Of a stretch of 64,000 nt of DNA, positions 23,202-34,856 are shown in pieces. The notes under the pieces are model-generated. The model was not told the origin of the DNA. It saw only the letters and a list, made by a program, of their open reading frames with translations, and did no database searches. Source of the DNA: Oenanthe sinensis (Eukaryota > Streptophyta > Magnoliopsida > Apiales > Apiaceae); assembly GCA_028671895.1 (NCBI GenBank), contig CM053809.1, positions 35,501,501-35,565,500 on the forward strand, given 5' to 3'. Numbering within the stretch: the first letter of the stretch is position 1; each line of letters opens with the position of its first letter. The position numbers were made by a program, and so were the translations under genes.

Positions 23202-25528
23202 TTAGCACAGTGGCAAATCTTGAGGAGCATCCTCTAGAGATTCTAATTCCCCAACTCCATTGTCCACAAGGAAAGCCATGGCTAAACCCCAACTGATGTG
23301 AACATCCAAGTGACAATGCATGATCCAAACTCCTGCCACGCCAAACAACTATATATTATAAAAATTTGTTCAGTTTTTGAAAATTCATTATAAACACCAA
23401 GTGACACAGAACACATCAAGCATGTGTGTGAGGTAGTTTTAAAATACGTTATAATATGATCTATCAAGTCCTCCTAGCTAACACGGTTTTAGAAGTACTG
23501 GTTTCAACTGTAGGTATATTTTGACTTGATAAATGTTCATTATTCTTACCAGGATTATCAGCAACAAATCTGATGACAGCCCATCCTTTGACGGGTAGAC
23601 TAACTGTATTACGAAGAGGTGGATCAACCAGATTAAATTTAGATGTATCCGTTTTAGGATTGAAGTTTCCAAATCCCTCTGCTATCACATAAAAGTCGTA
23701 TCCATGGAGATGTATCGGGTGATTTTCAGCTGTGACTATACTCGTCCCCTGTAATACTACTTGCACATTTGATCCGTAATATAACCTGTACAACTTAGTT
23801 CCCCGAGTTGGTTGCCACATCGAGCGGCTGATATTACCGGTATAATCGAATTTCAAAGGTGGAGCTGCTGGAAAATCAGTAGTGAAAACACCTGGAATTC
23901 CTTGATGATGTGCTTGTAACAGGGAAAAGTTTGATGGGAGTACAAATGAAACATTGTTCATACTAGCTGTGAAGCGTGTTTGATTTGGAGCTTGACATGT
24001 ACTAGCCTTAGCACCTGAGGGGCATCTGTTGAGGCCTAAACCAACTGTAAAGAAAAGGCTCTCATCGATATCTGTTGGTACTTCAACTTTTCTCGGACTT
24101 CTGAAGCTCGTAGAGAATGCTGTAGCTGTAGCGGTGTCATTAAATGCGGGTAGAGAAGGGAAGACAGGCTTAATGGAGACTCCTTTTGCCGGACAAGGTG
24201 CACTTTTGTATTCAAGAATGGCCGTGGTGGTAGTGTTGTCAAAAGGTGCATTTTGTGCACTGGCGTAGGCACGTGCTGCAATGTAGTATCGAGAAGGTGT
24301 TTGATCAGCATTTATTAATACATCAGTTGTTTGTCCTGGTCCGAGCATGAGTGTGTTGGTAGTAAAAGGTTTAACATAGGAAGCGTCAGCTCCAACAACA
24401 GTCATCTCGTGGTTAGCAATGCTAAAGAATAGTTGTTGGTTTAGTGCTGAGTTGATGACTCGCAGAAGGTTGGTTTCACCTGAATCCACCGGAACTATCA
24501 CAGTTTCTGTTGAAAAAAGTTTGTAGTCAGCATATTTGTTTTATGAGAAAATTGATATTAATTAGTTGGCTAAACATCCAAAGTTATAGACACAAACCTT
24601 TACTAGAGCAATTGTAGAGGTCACCAGGTTGGCCATTTATGGTGTATGCATCAGACACATTAGGAGCTCCTCCTGTTCTTGTTGCTTCTCTAATAACATT
24701 GACTGGGTTTGCATTCCACCATTCACCTAATCATATAGTATATATAGAAGTCATTATACATTAATTGACTTAAATAAGTTTTTTGAATTGAACTATTTTG
24801 TTTACTACAATGTTGAGAGGTGAAAAAGTACCCAGAAGTAAGGGTGTTTCGCGCTTTGGCTTTTGGAATGGATAGGAGTCTCCTTCTTTTGGATGAATAA
24901 TAAGAGCACCATATACAGTGGCTCTAAGCCATGAACTGTGTGCATGCCACCATAGTGTCCCTTCTTGCCCTTGTGTTCTAAAGCGATAAGTGTAACTCTC
25001 CCCTGGTCTAATGGGGCATTGTGTGACAAATTCAGGCCCATCTGCCCATCCTGTCCTGATTTGTCGAATCCCATGCCTGAAATTTTATCGCAACATGCAG
25101 AAATATATATAGATTACAAAACAAAAGTTACATTGTGTTAGACATTTTGAATGCATTCTAAGTGCATGCACTGATGTACTTACCAGTGAATGGTGACATT
25201 GTATCGAGCCCTGTTAACAACTTTCACAACAAGAGTGTCACCGTTATTTACTTCCAGGGTTGGTCCTGGAAATTGCCCATTGACAGTGATGATGCTGTGA
25301 GTATTGCACAACCTCTTCACTGAGGTTGATTGAACCTATTACAAGCCGAATATACACTCAGTACCGAAAAATATAATAAATGCAAGAATTTTTTTTACCA
25401 AAAACAGAATTAAGACATACAACAAAGTCATGGTAATGAGTTTTGATGTTCGCATTCGCGAATAAAAACAACAAGCTTAGGAAGAAGAAAGAATGCAGTA
25501 GGCTGACAATGCTGCTCATAGCCTTCAT
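23202..25528 (-). CDS. LAC: Laccase (multicopper oxidase), complete, six exons
   Basis: Secreted p-diphenol:O2 oxidoreductase that couples one-electron oxidation of phenols such as monolignols to reduction of O2 in the cell wall. Exons 25421-25528, 25184-25335, 24832-25076, 24598-24726, 23550-24506 and 23202-23332 join in frame (1722 nt, 573 residues), all with GT-AG borders. Residues 1-26 are a signal peptide ending FANA. All four copper-binding motifs are present: HWHG (about 86, across the exon 2/3 join), WWHAH (about 129), HPIHLHG (about 475) and HCHLDVHISWGLAMAF (about 535). The residue ten after the T1 Cys is Leu, as in most plant laccases. Many N-glycosylation sites are present. A TATAAAA box lies at about 25608-25615. 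The subfamily (LAC12/13-like end, DLPLC) is only suggested. Confidence 0.95.
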
Positions 25529-26363
25529 ATTTTGCTTTGCTCTACGCCGAGTGATTGTGATTTTGGGCTAAGCAATTAGTGTAGATGACAGTGAGAGATA
25601 GGATTTTCTTTTATAACGCGAAATTGTTAGAGGTGGTGGTTTAAAGTTGGCAGATTTGGTTTTGATTTAGCAAGATATATGCCCATATTGGAAGGCAAAC
25701 ATGATTAAAAATTTAAGATGTTGGTTCAACAACTAGCCTATCAAAATGATCAAAACTTTCATGAATGCTCGCTTTACAATATACAGAGTGATTTTTTTCA
25801 ACAAATTTCGTTATAATATGTTTAATTTCGCCTAAAAGTGATATTCGAATTACATGTAATTTCTAGCTATCTGAAAGAAGTTGAATTTATGGCTTTCTCT
25901 TTTCTATGATCTTTGTTAAGCACATTGGTCAAACCCATATATTTCCCCCCCTTAACCACTCCAGTTCTAGAGCTGCATACCTCTTCAAGCGAAGTCAGCA
26001 CACGGAAAATTAAATTTGATATTTGTTTGTTTCTTACTCTATTCTTCCAGAGATGAACTAATGTTAGGTAAAGAGTATATATTATTCTTAACATCTAATG
26101 TTATTCTTTGTTACAGTATAATTTAAAATTAAATTATAAAAAATTGGGCTGACAAAAAAAATTATATCATAAAAATTGGAAAAAATCTTACTTGTTTATA
26201 ATTAATTATGATGTAAAAAATGGATTGAAGTAAACTTTTAAAATTAAAACCAATATAGATTTTCCATTTTTTAAGAGAAGTATCAAAATAAACCAAAAAT
26301 TAGTAAAAACGAAAGAGATCTTGCACGCTTTAAAATTTGTTTGCAGTTTTTGTTATTATTATT
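25529..26363. promoter_or_regulatory. Laccase promoter and AT-rich spacer
   Basis: A TATA box on the minus strand (GTTATAAAAG) lies about 80 bases before the laccase ATG. Beyond about 25700 the DNA is AT-rich. A 75-codon frame at 25867-26094 has no recognisable features. Confidence 0.5.
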
Positions 26364-26580
26364 ACTAGCTTATATCCATGAATTTTTTTAATTTTTTAAT
26401 TTTTAATTTTAATATTTTTAATATGATTTGAATTTATTTTTATTTGTATAATAATAATTTAAAATTTATTTAATATTATATGTATTTATTTTTATATAAT
26501 TTATTTGTATTTATATATTAATAGGATAATTTTTGTATATTTTATATAAAGATGTATTTTATTGAGGAGATTAATGTGTT
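26364..26580. repeat. Dispersed AT-rich repeat, second copy
   Basis: Matches 14554-14760 over its length: ACTAGCTTATAT, then ATGATTTGAATTTATTT, AATAATAATTTAAA, TATATAATTTATTTGTATTT and GAGATTAATGTG. A third, partial relative follows near 26690-26830 after CCGTGCTATGCGCCG. No inverted ends or target duplication were found, so I cannot assign a class. Confidence 0.7.
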
Positions 26581-26869
26581 TGTCTTCGATCTAAACTACT
26601 ATTTTATTATATTATAAATGAAATAAATTATACATATTTAATTTAATTTTTTTAGAAAATACTTGTAATTTTTTGGATCCCGTGCTATGCGCCGATTGAA
26701 TTCTTTTAGTATTTTATTATTTTAATTTTAATATTTTATTTAATAATAATTTAAATTTTATTTATTGTTAGTATATATCTATTTAATGTTTTTTTAATCA
26801 AATATGACTTATATTAGAGCAAAATAGTAAAATAGCACATAAATATAAGTACAATTGTACAAATATAGT

Positions 26870-28540
26870 CCAAGTTGTGAATATTAATTGCAAGCTAAAC
26901 CGGTCCCTCTTGAGATCGATTCTACATGTAGACTGTAGTGGGCTCCTCCAATAATTTCTGATTTGTACTCAAAGTCCACTTTCAACTTAGTTTCCTAACA
27001 ATCACTCCACGCCCATTATCGATATATAACTTGATTTCAATTTTCAAGATATCTTTCTGTGCGTGTATAACGCAGAAGAAATTTAGCGTTTTTATCCTTC
27101 TTTTTAAGTTAAAATGAAAACTGCATGTATTAGTAGTCTGTGAATTCTGTTATCGTTATTAAGAAAATTACCAATTTCATAAAATTACTAATTTCATACA
27201 AGACCTATCAATATTTAGGACAGATTTTGATAAGTCTTGATAGGTCTTGATAGGTCCTATCAATACATGACCAAAAGTCTTGCATTTGCATGGTCATGTA
27301 AACTTTTTTGAGCATTTTCCATTATAAATTGGTGAAGCTCAAAAAAGGAAGACAGAGATGGAGGTGAAGTGACTGCGGTTAATTTGCATGACAGAGAGAG
27401 ACTATCTGTTACTCAGATTACTCTTATGTTTGATTTTGATATGATGTGTATTTTATTCTAATGTTCGATCTTGATGTGTATTTTATTTACAAGCTAAGAC
27501 TATATATATGGCAAAACTCTGAGTTCAATATTGTTTATAGTTTATAAAATTGGTAAAAACTCTCCATGTAACTTGTTAATTATAACCACTGAAACAAATT
27601 GGCTTGGTTATACATGCCCTCGGCTATCATGTTTTAGTAGAGCTAGGCTTTAGGCCAGTGAAATAACACAATAGTATTGTTTCCAATTATAGAATTGATC
27701 GTTAAAATCAATCTCAGATTGAATGGCTGAATGTAATCCACCAAATCAAGTTGCCCTGATCGAATATCATATACATATATGGTGTGCTCACAAAAAGGTA
27801 AGATCATATCTACATATATACGGTATATATGAGATTTTGCTTTCGAGCATTCATTAATTGGACCATGCAGTTTGCTTTGTATCCAAAGTGTGGATTAGGT
27901 AGAACCATTTTAGCCTTTTTCAAGCTCAGGATATACCGCAATTAGCCTAACCCATATATAAAGTAGAAGAAATTGAAATGCGGTAGCCAGTAGTCGTGCT
28001 AACAAGAAAAGAATCGTTGTATTCCTTGTCCTTTTTATATCGCATCAAATTTCGATACAATTGTCACACTTTTCTGGCCAAACCATATTTCCAAAATAGT
28101 CAAAAAAATGAGACTATATATCTAAGAAAACATAAAATAAACTTAGTTGATACATTGTTTTTGCTAATTCTACAACAGAGGTCAGGGTTTTCTCACGACC
28201 GGAGCTAAAAAATTATTACTAAATTTTAAAAAAATTGTTAGAATTGGAATTTAAAATAATATATCAACTTTTTTACGGAAAAAGTACCTTAAATTTGAAA
28301 AATAAATTTATTTAATTAATTTAACTGGAGTTTAGGTCATTGCAAGCTAAATATGTACCACCTGGGTGAAAACGAATGGTACCTTGAAAATCGATTCTAT
28401 AATGCGTATTTGCCAGCTTCTTTAAGCAACGAACAATTTCTGATTCGTACTCAAAGTCCACTTCCTAGCTAGTTTCCTACCACTCATTTTTAACACGCAT
28501 ATATATCTAAATTATTAAGCTATGCCCATAAGTTTTCAGT
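26870..28540. repeat. Diverged direct duplication pair
   Basis: Segments near 26880-27030 and 28330-28520 share TTGCAAGCTAAA, ATCGATTCTA, AATTTCTGATT, GTACTCAAAGTCCACTT and TAGTTTCCTA, about 1.4 kb apart. Between them lie a short palindromic patch (27200-27300, CCTATCAATA repeated) and unassigned AT-rich DNA. The 70-codon frame at 27996-28208 shows no family signature. Confidence 0.55.
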
Positions 28541-28698
28541 CCATTGCGGGAAAAAATTGATATTTTACCTCTTTGTTCGGTTAAATCAACCTAAATTTAT
28601 TCCATGCATGTGTCAAGTAGCTTGCGTAACCTACCACGTTCATTCATCATTCTCATCTCATAAGTTTTCTTTAACAAGATTTTTAAAGAAAACATATA

Positions 28699-28897
28699 GG
28701 GCGGTTTGGGATTTCTTAAAATTAAGTAATAAGGTACTTATTTTTAAAAAAATTATATTTTTACATTTTTTTAAATATTAACATTTAGTTTAAAATTTTA
28801 AGCTCAAATCTTATTTTCAAAATAAAAAATAAGTAACTTATAGAAAAATGTACTTTTTTTCCTGAAAGTAACTTATTTCCAGAAATAAGGGTTAAAC
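28699..28897. mobile_element. Tourist-type MITE, degraded
   Basis: Left end GGGCGGTTTGGGATTTCTTA, right end AAATAAGGGTTAAACAGC. Internal AAATAAGTAACTTAT motifs match the 12391 family. The target duplication is no longer readable. Confidence 0.55.
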
Positions 28898-29264
28898 AGC
28901 TCAGCATCACATCACCCTTTTAACTTATATCATATTTTCTAACACTCCTTCAATTTAAACCATAACATTAATTATTAGGTCACGTTGACGTTTTCAATCG
29001 AAACCCTAGCCTCGTTTTCTTTTCTTTTAGCATTTATTATTTATAGAACTTTTTATTCACTTGGATTATATAATTTTGTTAATTTTATGTGTTAAGTAAT
29101 TAATTTTAAGTTTTTCCGTTTATACAGTATTTTGTGAATTTTCTTTTCATGATAGCTACTATGTATATTATTTATTTCATGCCATTTATTTAAATATATT
29201 GGAGATAATTAGTATTTCAAAGATCGTGTACCTACTCTGTATCGATTGAGAAATTTATATTTTG

Positions 29265-29612
29265 GTTATTTATCAAAAATATTACTTTTTTTAGTTTTTT
29301 AATTTTCGATTTTACTATCTTTTGAATTGTTTTGTAAAAATACAGTTTTGCAACCAATGCAATTAACTTGATACAACTAAAATCAACCTCAAATGCAATT
29401 GAATGCAACTTTTTTTGAAAAAAATTGAAGTTCCTCATAGTTGCATTTGATGTTGATTTTAGTTGCATTGGATGCAAAACCGTATTTTTGCAAAAAAAAC
29501 ACCTTAAAAATATATTTTTTTGCAAAATAAAAAATAAAAAGAACGTATTTTTGCAAAAAATAATAAAAAATTTAGTATTTTTCAAAAAAAAACCCATTTA
29601 TTTTTAGGTACT
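29265..29612. repeat. Foldback (inverted-repeat) element
   Basis: Left arm TTTTGCAACCAATGCAATT, CAACTAAAATCAAC, CAAATGCAA. Right arm TTGCATTTGATG, TTGATTTTAGTTGCATTGGA, TGCAAAACCGTATTTTTGC. The two pair over about 100 bp around a centre near 29425, with AT-rich outer arms also pairing. The frames here are produced by the palindrome and are not genes. Confidence 0.7.
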
Positions 29613-29723
29613 CAAAAAATAATGTAAAAACAATAGAATTTATCTTCACATGATCATATCTAGAACAATATATATCTAATAAAGATAATAAAACTTAATT
29701 AAGCAGAAAACTATAAAATAATA

Positions 29724-29964
29724 CTCCCTCAGTCCCACCCAATTGTTAACGTTTCGGAGAGATGGTCCGGCACGCATTTTAAGGTGCATATAAAGTATAG
29801 TTCCATAACTTATTTTTAATTTTTTTTCTGAATAAAAATTTAATGTTTATATTTTTATTCAAAAAAAATTAAAAATAAGTTATGGAACTATACTTTATAT
29901 GCATCTTAAAATGTGTGACGGGCTCTCTCTCCGAAACGTTAACAATTGGGTGAGACGGAGGTGG
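29724..29964. mobile_element. Stowaway-type MITE, near-perfect palindrome
   Basis: Flanked by TA (29722-29723 and 29965-29966). The ends CTCCCTCAGTCCCACCCAAT and CTCCGTCTCACCCAATTG (complement) continue into arms that pair almost to the centre: TTAAGGTGCATATAAAGTAT against ATACTTTATATGCATCTTAA. This is the best-preserved member of the family in the window, which suggests recent insertion. Confidence 0.9.
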
Positions 29965-29966
29965 TA

Positions 29967-31629
29967 TGATCCACGAGACCACGATCATTCAAGCTTATAT
30001 CACATCTGCATGGTTTTTTTCCTTCCTAATTTAGCATCTGCATTATTTTGTAATTTGCATTAATTTTAAATTGTTCATAAATCATAATCAAATTTCTAAA
30101 CTTAAATAATATATGTCCTCTCTCCCCCACTATAAAATATGGTTTGTTTGTGTGTGTGTATGTGTTTAAATTATATGTTCAAAAAAACTTAATGAGAAAT
30201 CTCCGTTTTCATTTGAGTGTTTTACCGGAACATGCAACAATCTGTCTTATTTGGCAGGCAGAATTTACTAATTTAGCAAGGCTAGAGCAATATTCTAGAT
30301 AGTGCATATTATATGTAGAAAATAATATAAATTTAAAGCGATGTAATTACCGTATATGGCTCCGTACTTTAGCTAACCGGCCTTTTCCGTACTCAAGACA
30401 AACATGATTGTGTTTTGAAATTTGCGTTCTTTTAGGGCTGATTGTGTATATATATAAAGCAGCCTAGCTAAGCAGGCTGCAGGGTAGCTAGGAACCTAGG
30501 ATACTCATGAGCTCACTTTAATTAAAGATTTTAGAATTTTTTATAATATATAATTATTGAGTTCTTGATTCTTTTCCTTCTTGCAAATGGATATTAAGAA
30601 ACTCTAAATTCTAAATATATTATTGCATGGCAATGCCTAATTATGAAGGTAGACAAAATGAAGTGAAATATATATATATACATATATGTATATGTATATA
30701 CATGATTAACTTTCCTAAACTTTATTACACATATATGCAAATGTTATACAGAAATAAGTATGTGTCACTAAAAAATAAAAAATATATTAGGTTTTTAATT
30801 AGTTGGGAGGTTAATCTCAATTTTCTAATTAAAAACCTTATTAATATGATTATTGGTGCACTTGGTGCTCACTTATTTCATAAAAGATTTTTTAATTTAT
30901 TTCAAGGGAAGACTTTCTTTGTTTACACGTGAAAAATAATTTTTTTTGGTTTTAAAACTAAAAATATGTTTGAAAATTTTTATTATCTCAGTACTTATAA
31001 TGTTATATAAAATACAAATGTCTAGAAGTTGCCTTCTAAAAGTTAATATCTATTTTTTAAAGTTGAACTACAAAATTAAAATAAATTAATAAAAATTTTA
31101 ATTTTGTGAAATTCAATGTATAAATTACTGATTAAATATAAGTTATTTTATTTATTAATTTATAAGTATCAGGGTAATTTTTAAAACTGCATGGACAGCT
31201 TAAGGAATTAGGGGATACCATAGCGTGTAACTATATATAAAGCTCTCGAAATTACGTGTTGAACTTTTAATAAAATTATGAATGTAACCGGCGAGATAAA
31301 TCTAATCGTGCATATATATAGATATAAATATACTATCTGGCTAGTATCTTTTCAATTTAATTCAATCTTATCAGATACAGCACTGGGAGAGAAATGATTA
31401 CAAAGTTGTAATATATATATACACTAATACTATTGTATATGTGTAATATGTGCCGTATATAACACATGATAATATTCATCTTGATCATTGGTAGACCAAT
31501 TTCAAAATTTTTGATTCACTTATTTTTCTCCAAGCTGGCCATAGGAACAACTTTTCTTGCACCAATAAACTGTCTTTAAATATTAGCATCGTATTCCTGG
31601 TTCTTGTACACAAAAGAAGAAGATATTAT
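29967..31629. other. Intergenic, upstream of the 513-residue protein gene
   Basis: AT-rich DNA. A small hairpin near 30457-30482 (GCAGCCT with AGGCTGC) is too short to support a miRNA precursor. The 101-codon frame at 30627-30932 looks like chance. The last few hundred bases hold the promoter of the next gene. Confidence 0.4.
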
Positions 31630-33982
31630 ATGAAGCCTCTTGAGTTTGATATAAACAACATGGCTTCTTGCTATTCTTCTTCTTCATTTCCAGATATATG
31701 GACATGGATTCAAAACCTTCCACCAATAACTGAATGGACATCGAACTCCATGTCCATATCAATCTATTCTTCATCATCTTCTTCGTTTCGGCCTTCTCTC
31801 AAACTCTCTATATCGAAAAAACTTCAATCTTCCTCGTTTATAAATTTTTCTATCTTTGCGGATTACACTAATATTTCAATATCTCTTTGGACCTCGAAAT
31901 CACTAAGAATCAACCCGAAATCCACAACATTATTAGACTACGAAGATAATGTCTCGAAAATATTCTTAGCTTTAATTGATGTTATCCTTCAATACTGTCC
32001 AAACAAGAACACCTCCTTGTTCAAGCTTCCTAAACTAAGGTCCATTGCTAACTTCAAAGACATGTTCAACTTCTCATTTCTTACTCTTTCGTTCCTTATT
32101 TGCATATATGAAGCTCCTACGGATATTCGATCAGAATGCCTACACAAGCTTAAAGATCAGTTTGCTTGTGAGCAATCTCGAGAGGTTTCGAAGTTTCTAA
32201 TGAGATTATTAGGATCGAATATAGAAGAACAATGGACGAGGGCAGTAAACCTTGCGATTACTAATTGGGTTGTGGAGGTTCAGGCAGTGAATAACGCCCT
32301 CAAAACGCCTTGCCCTTTGTTTTCTTATGGAAATTCGTCGTTTGGGATGTGGAAAGTGCAGCTATATTGTCCCTTGATAGCCATGGATTTGGAGAAATCT
32401 AGCAATCCATCACCTGATGAGAAGTTGGTCTTTTCTTTGAATTACCATCAAGTCGAGGGCGTGATTCAACTCAATCATAGAGTGATAGTTCGAGAAAATT
32501 GGATCGAGGTCATAGCCAAGGTTGATAACATAAGGTACGTACGGTATATGTGACTTTCGAATTCCAATATACACATATGATGCTGTATTTTGATTACCTG
32601 TTCTTCATTTTGGACCTTTTAATTGGTGCTATTAAGTTCATGTTTAATAGTTTAAAGTTGAATGATCAGAAGTTAATATGCATGGATGCTTTAAGTATAG
32701 GTATATATATCCTTTATGCGCTTATCATAGGAAAATAAGATGTACTAATTGTATATTTTTAAATGAGATGTAATTTATAACTCAAGTTGTGGAGTTTGAT
32801 ACTGCATTTCAGATGGTTTAAAATTGAAATGGTTAATGTGAAGAATGAAGTGATCCAGGAAGTATTGTGGAGAGTTGTTTATAAAGAAATTAAAAATATA
32901 GCTTTATTCAGCACTACTAGGCTAAACATGAGAATCGAAAAATTATTTCTAGCACCAGCAATATTCCTTTCTTCACATCTACTCGTCCGTATTTTCTCAC
33001 ATTTTCTGTGATCAATAACAATGTAAAAAACGTATAGTTGTGTACGTATATATTAGTGTTTGGCAACAGTACCTTGTCTAATTAATTATAACATATCGGC
33101 TACTGGATACCCAATTTTCCTTTTCTCTTTTATCAAGAGATTGAGCCTGTTGGTATGAATGTGTGTGATACAAAAAGCATTATTATTCCTACCAGTCTAC
33201 TATCGACGAATTTTTGAAAAAAATATAGTATAATACAAAATTTTCGTTAGAGCTAGCTAGGCACATATAAGATTTCGAATTTATTTTCATAGGATGAACT
33301 ACATAAATTTTGTTGACGATTTTTTGTGCTAATTATGATGATCAGGTGTGATATTGTCAAACTAGTAAACGATACTCTAATGAAGGAAAGAGGAGCCGGA
33401 AAAGCTGAAAAACACTTCCCATCTCGAATCTCCCTACAATTAACTCCTATTCAGCAAATGAATGTCTTGAGCATATCTGTCAGCAAATCATCCGAAAATC
33501 CTGTACGAGACATAAGCTCAGAAAAAACCGTCGAAGGCTCGTTGAATCCACCAAACAATTTGGGGCTAAGCATATCGGCTGGTGAGACAGTGACCGTGAG
33601 CCTTAAGCCCTGGAAATTCGAGCAATCAGTATATGGAAATAGTGGAAAGTTAAACTGGTATCTTCATGACAGTGTAAACGGAAGAGAGGTTTTTTCATCG
33701 AAACCATCCATGTTTTCTTTGCTTAATCCTCGGGCTTGGTTCAAGAATCGGTACAGGAGTGTGTACAGGCCTTTTACAAGACAAGGAGGAATCATTTTTG
33801 CAGATGATGAGTATGGAGAAAATGTTGTGTGGAAGGTGGATAAAAGTGCAAGAGGTAAGGTGATGGAATGGGAAATAAGGGGGTGGATTTGGTTAACTTA
33901 TTGGCCTAATAAGCATAGAACATTTTATACAGAGACTAGGAGGCTGGAGTTGAGAGAAATTGTACATCTTACACTGGCTTAA
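31630..33982 (+). CDS. Plant protein of unknown function, 513 residues, two exons
   Basis: Exon 1 (31630-32534) and exon 2 (33346-33982) join in frame across a canonical 811-bp intron (ATAAG/GTACGT; ATCAG/GTGTGA), giving 1542 nt. The N-terminus is Ser-rich (MASCYSSSSFPDIWTWIQNL, with SSSSSS near residue 50) and no convincing transmembrane topology is seen. The C-terminal part is rich in Trp, Tyr and Arg: WYLHDSVNGREVFSSKPSM, LLNPRAWFKNRYRSVYRPFT, EWEIRGWIWLTYWPNKHRT, FYTETRRLELREI. It resembles a plant-specific family I have seen as uncharacterised but cannot name. Start choice: ATG 31630, with an in-frame ATG at 31660 also plausible. The intron holds a 74-codon frame (32787-33011) that I regard as chance. 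Confidence 0.8.
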
Positions 33983-34856
33983 TCAGCTAATATCATCTTA
34001 TCATCATGTATATATAATATATGTTGATAATCTTCAAGGCTTACGTTTAATTTGTATATATGCCAGACTAAATCGAAAGTTGAAAGTTGGTGTAACAATC
34101 GGACTGAAAATATGCAACAACTATACATGTATTTTTGGATATAGAAACTATGATGTTCATTTTTAAATGTATGTGATATTCGTTAGTACATTTGCACGAA
34201 TGTACGTGGTTGATTTTTTTTCTCGAAAGTAGTCGATATTATTCATAATGAGCGTAGTTGATATTAGAAAGATTGTTATAACTATTCATTCACTATCGTT
34301 TATATGTATAATTTTTTACAATTTTCACCTTATCTATTATAAATAATTACAAATAAATTATTGTAACAAAATAAAATCGCTTATTAAGGATTTAAACCTT
34401 TACATATATGTGTGTGCATATATCTAAAAATTGATTTTCTTAGCCATAAAAAAATTGAATTTTTTTATATTTTTATAGAAGGTCCATTGATCTGCAGCTT
34501 TTTTGGGCCGATATCCCATTCTAACCTGCAGTTATTTGGGCTAATCTATACTTGTATTTGGGTCATTCTTCATTAAGGATCCAAATTCATTTGCAGTAAA
34601 ATCAGAAGAAGGCATGATAAGATCCACGTATGCAAAAAAAGAGCAAAATAGCAAAATTAAAACAGAGAAACGAGTACATAACAGTGGGTGGAGAAACTAA
34701 TGAGAAGGGGCGGACATTTCAATGCTAAGCACAATTTATATACATACATTATACATACAACCACAATACTAACACCCCACCCCTGCCTGTCTATATAAAT
34801 TTGTTCCAATTGCTTCTTCATTCATACCTTCAATCTCCGAGATCTCCTTCATTTCC
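33983..34856. promoter_or_regulatory. Spacer and BADC promoter region
   Basis: 3' end of the unknown gene, then an AT-rich spacer and the BADC promoter. A TATA-like CTATATAAATTTG at about 34790-34803 sits 55-65 bases before the BADC ATG, with a pyrimidine-rich leader between. Confidence 0.55.

Noticed and set aside
29232..29607. Phe/Lys-rich frames on both strands
   Set aside because: They come from the foldback repeat; the two strands mirror each other.
30457..30482. Short hairpin considered as a miRNA precursor
   Set aside because: The stem is only about 7 bp and lacks a 20-nt duplex.
32787..33011. 74-codon frame inside the intron of the 513-residue protein gene
   Set aside because: No family signature, no suitable splice sites, and the surrounding intron join is clean without it.
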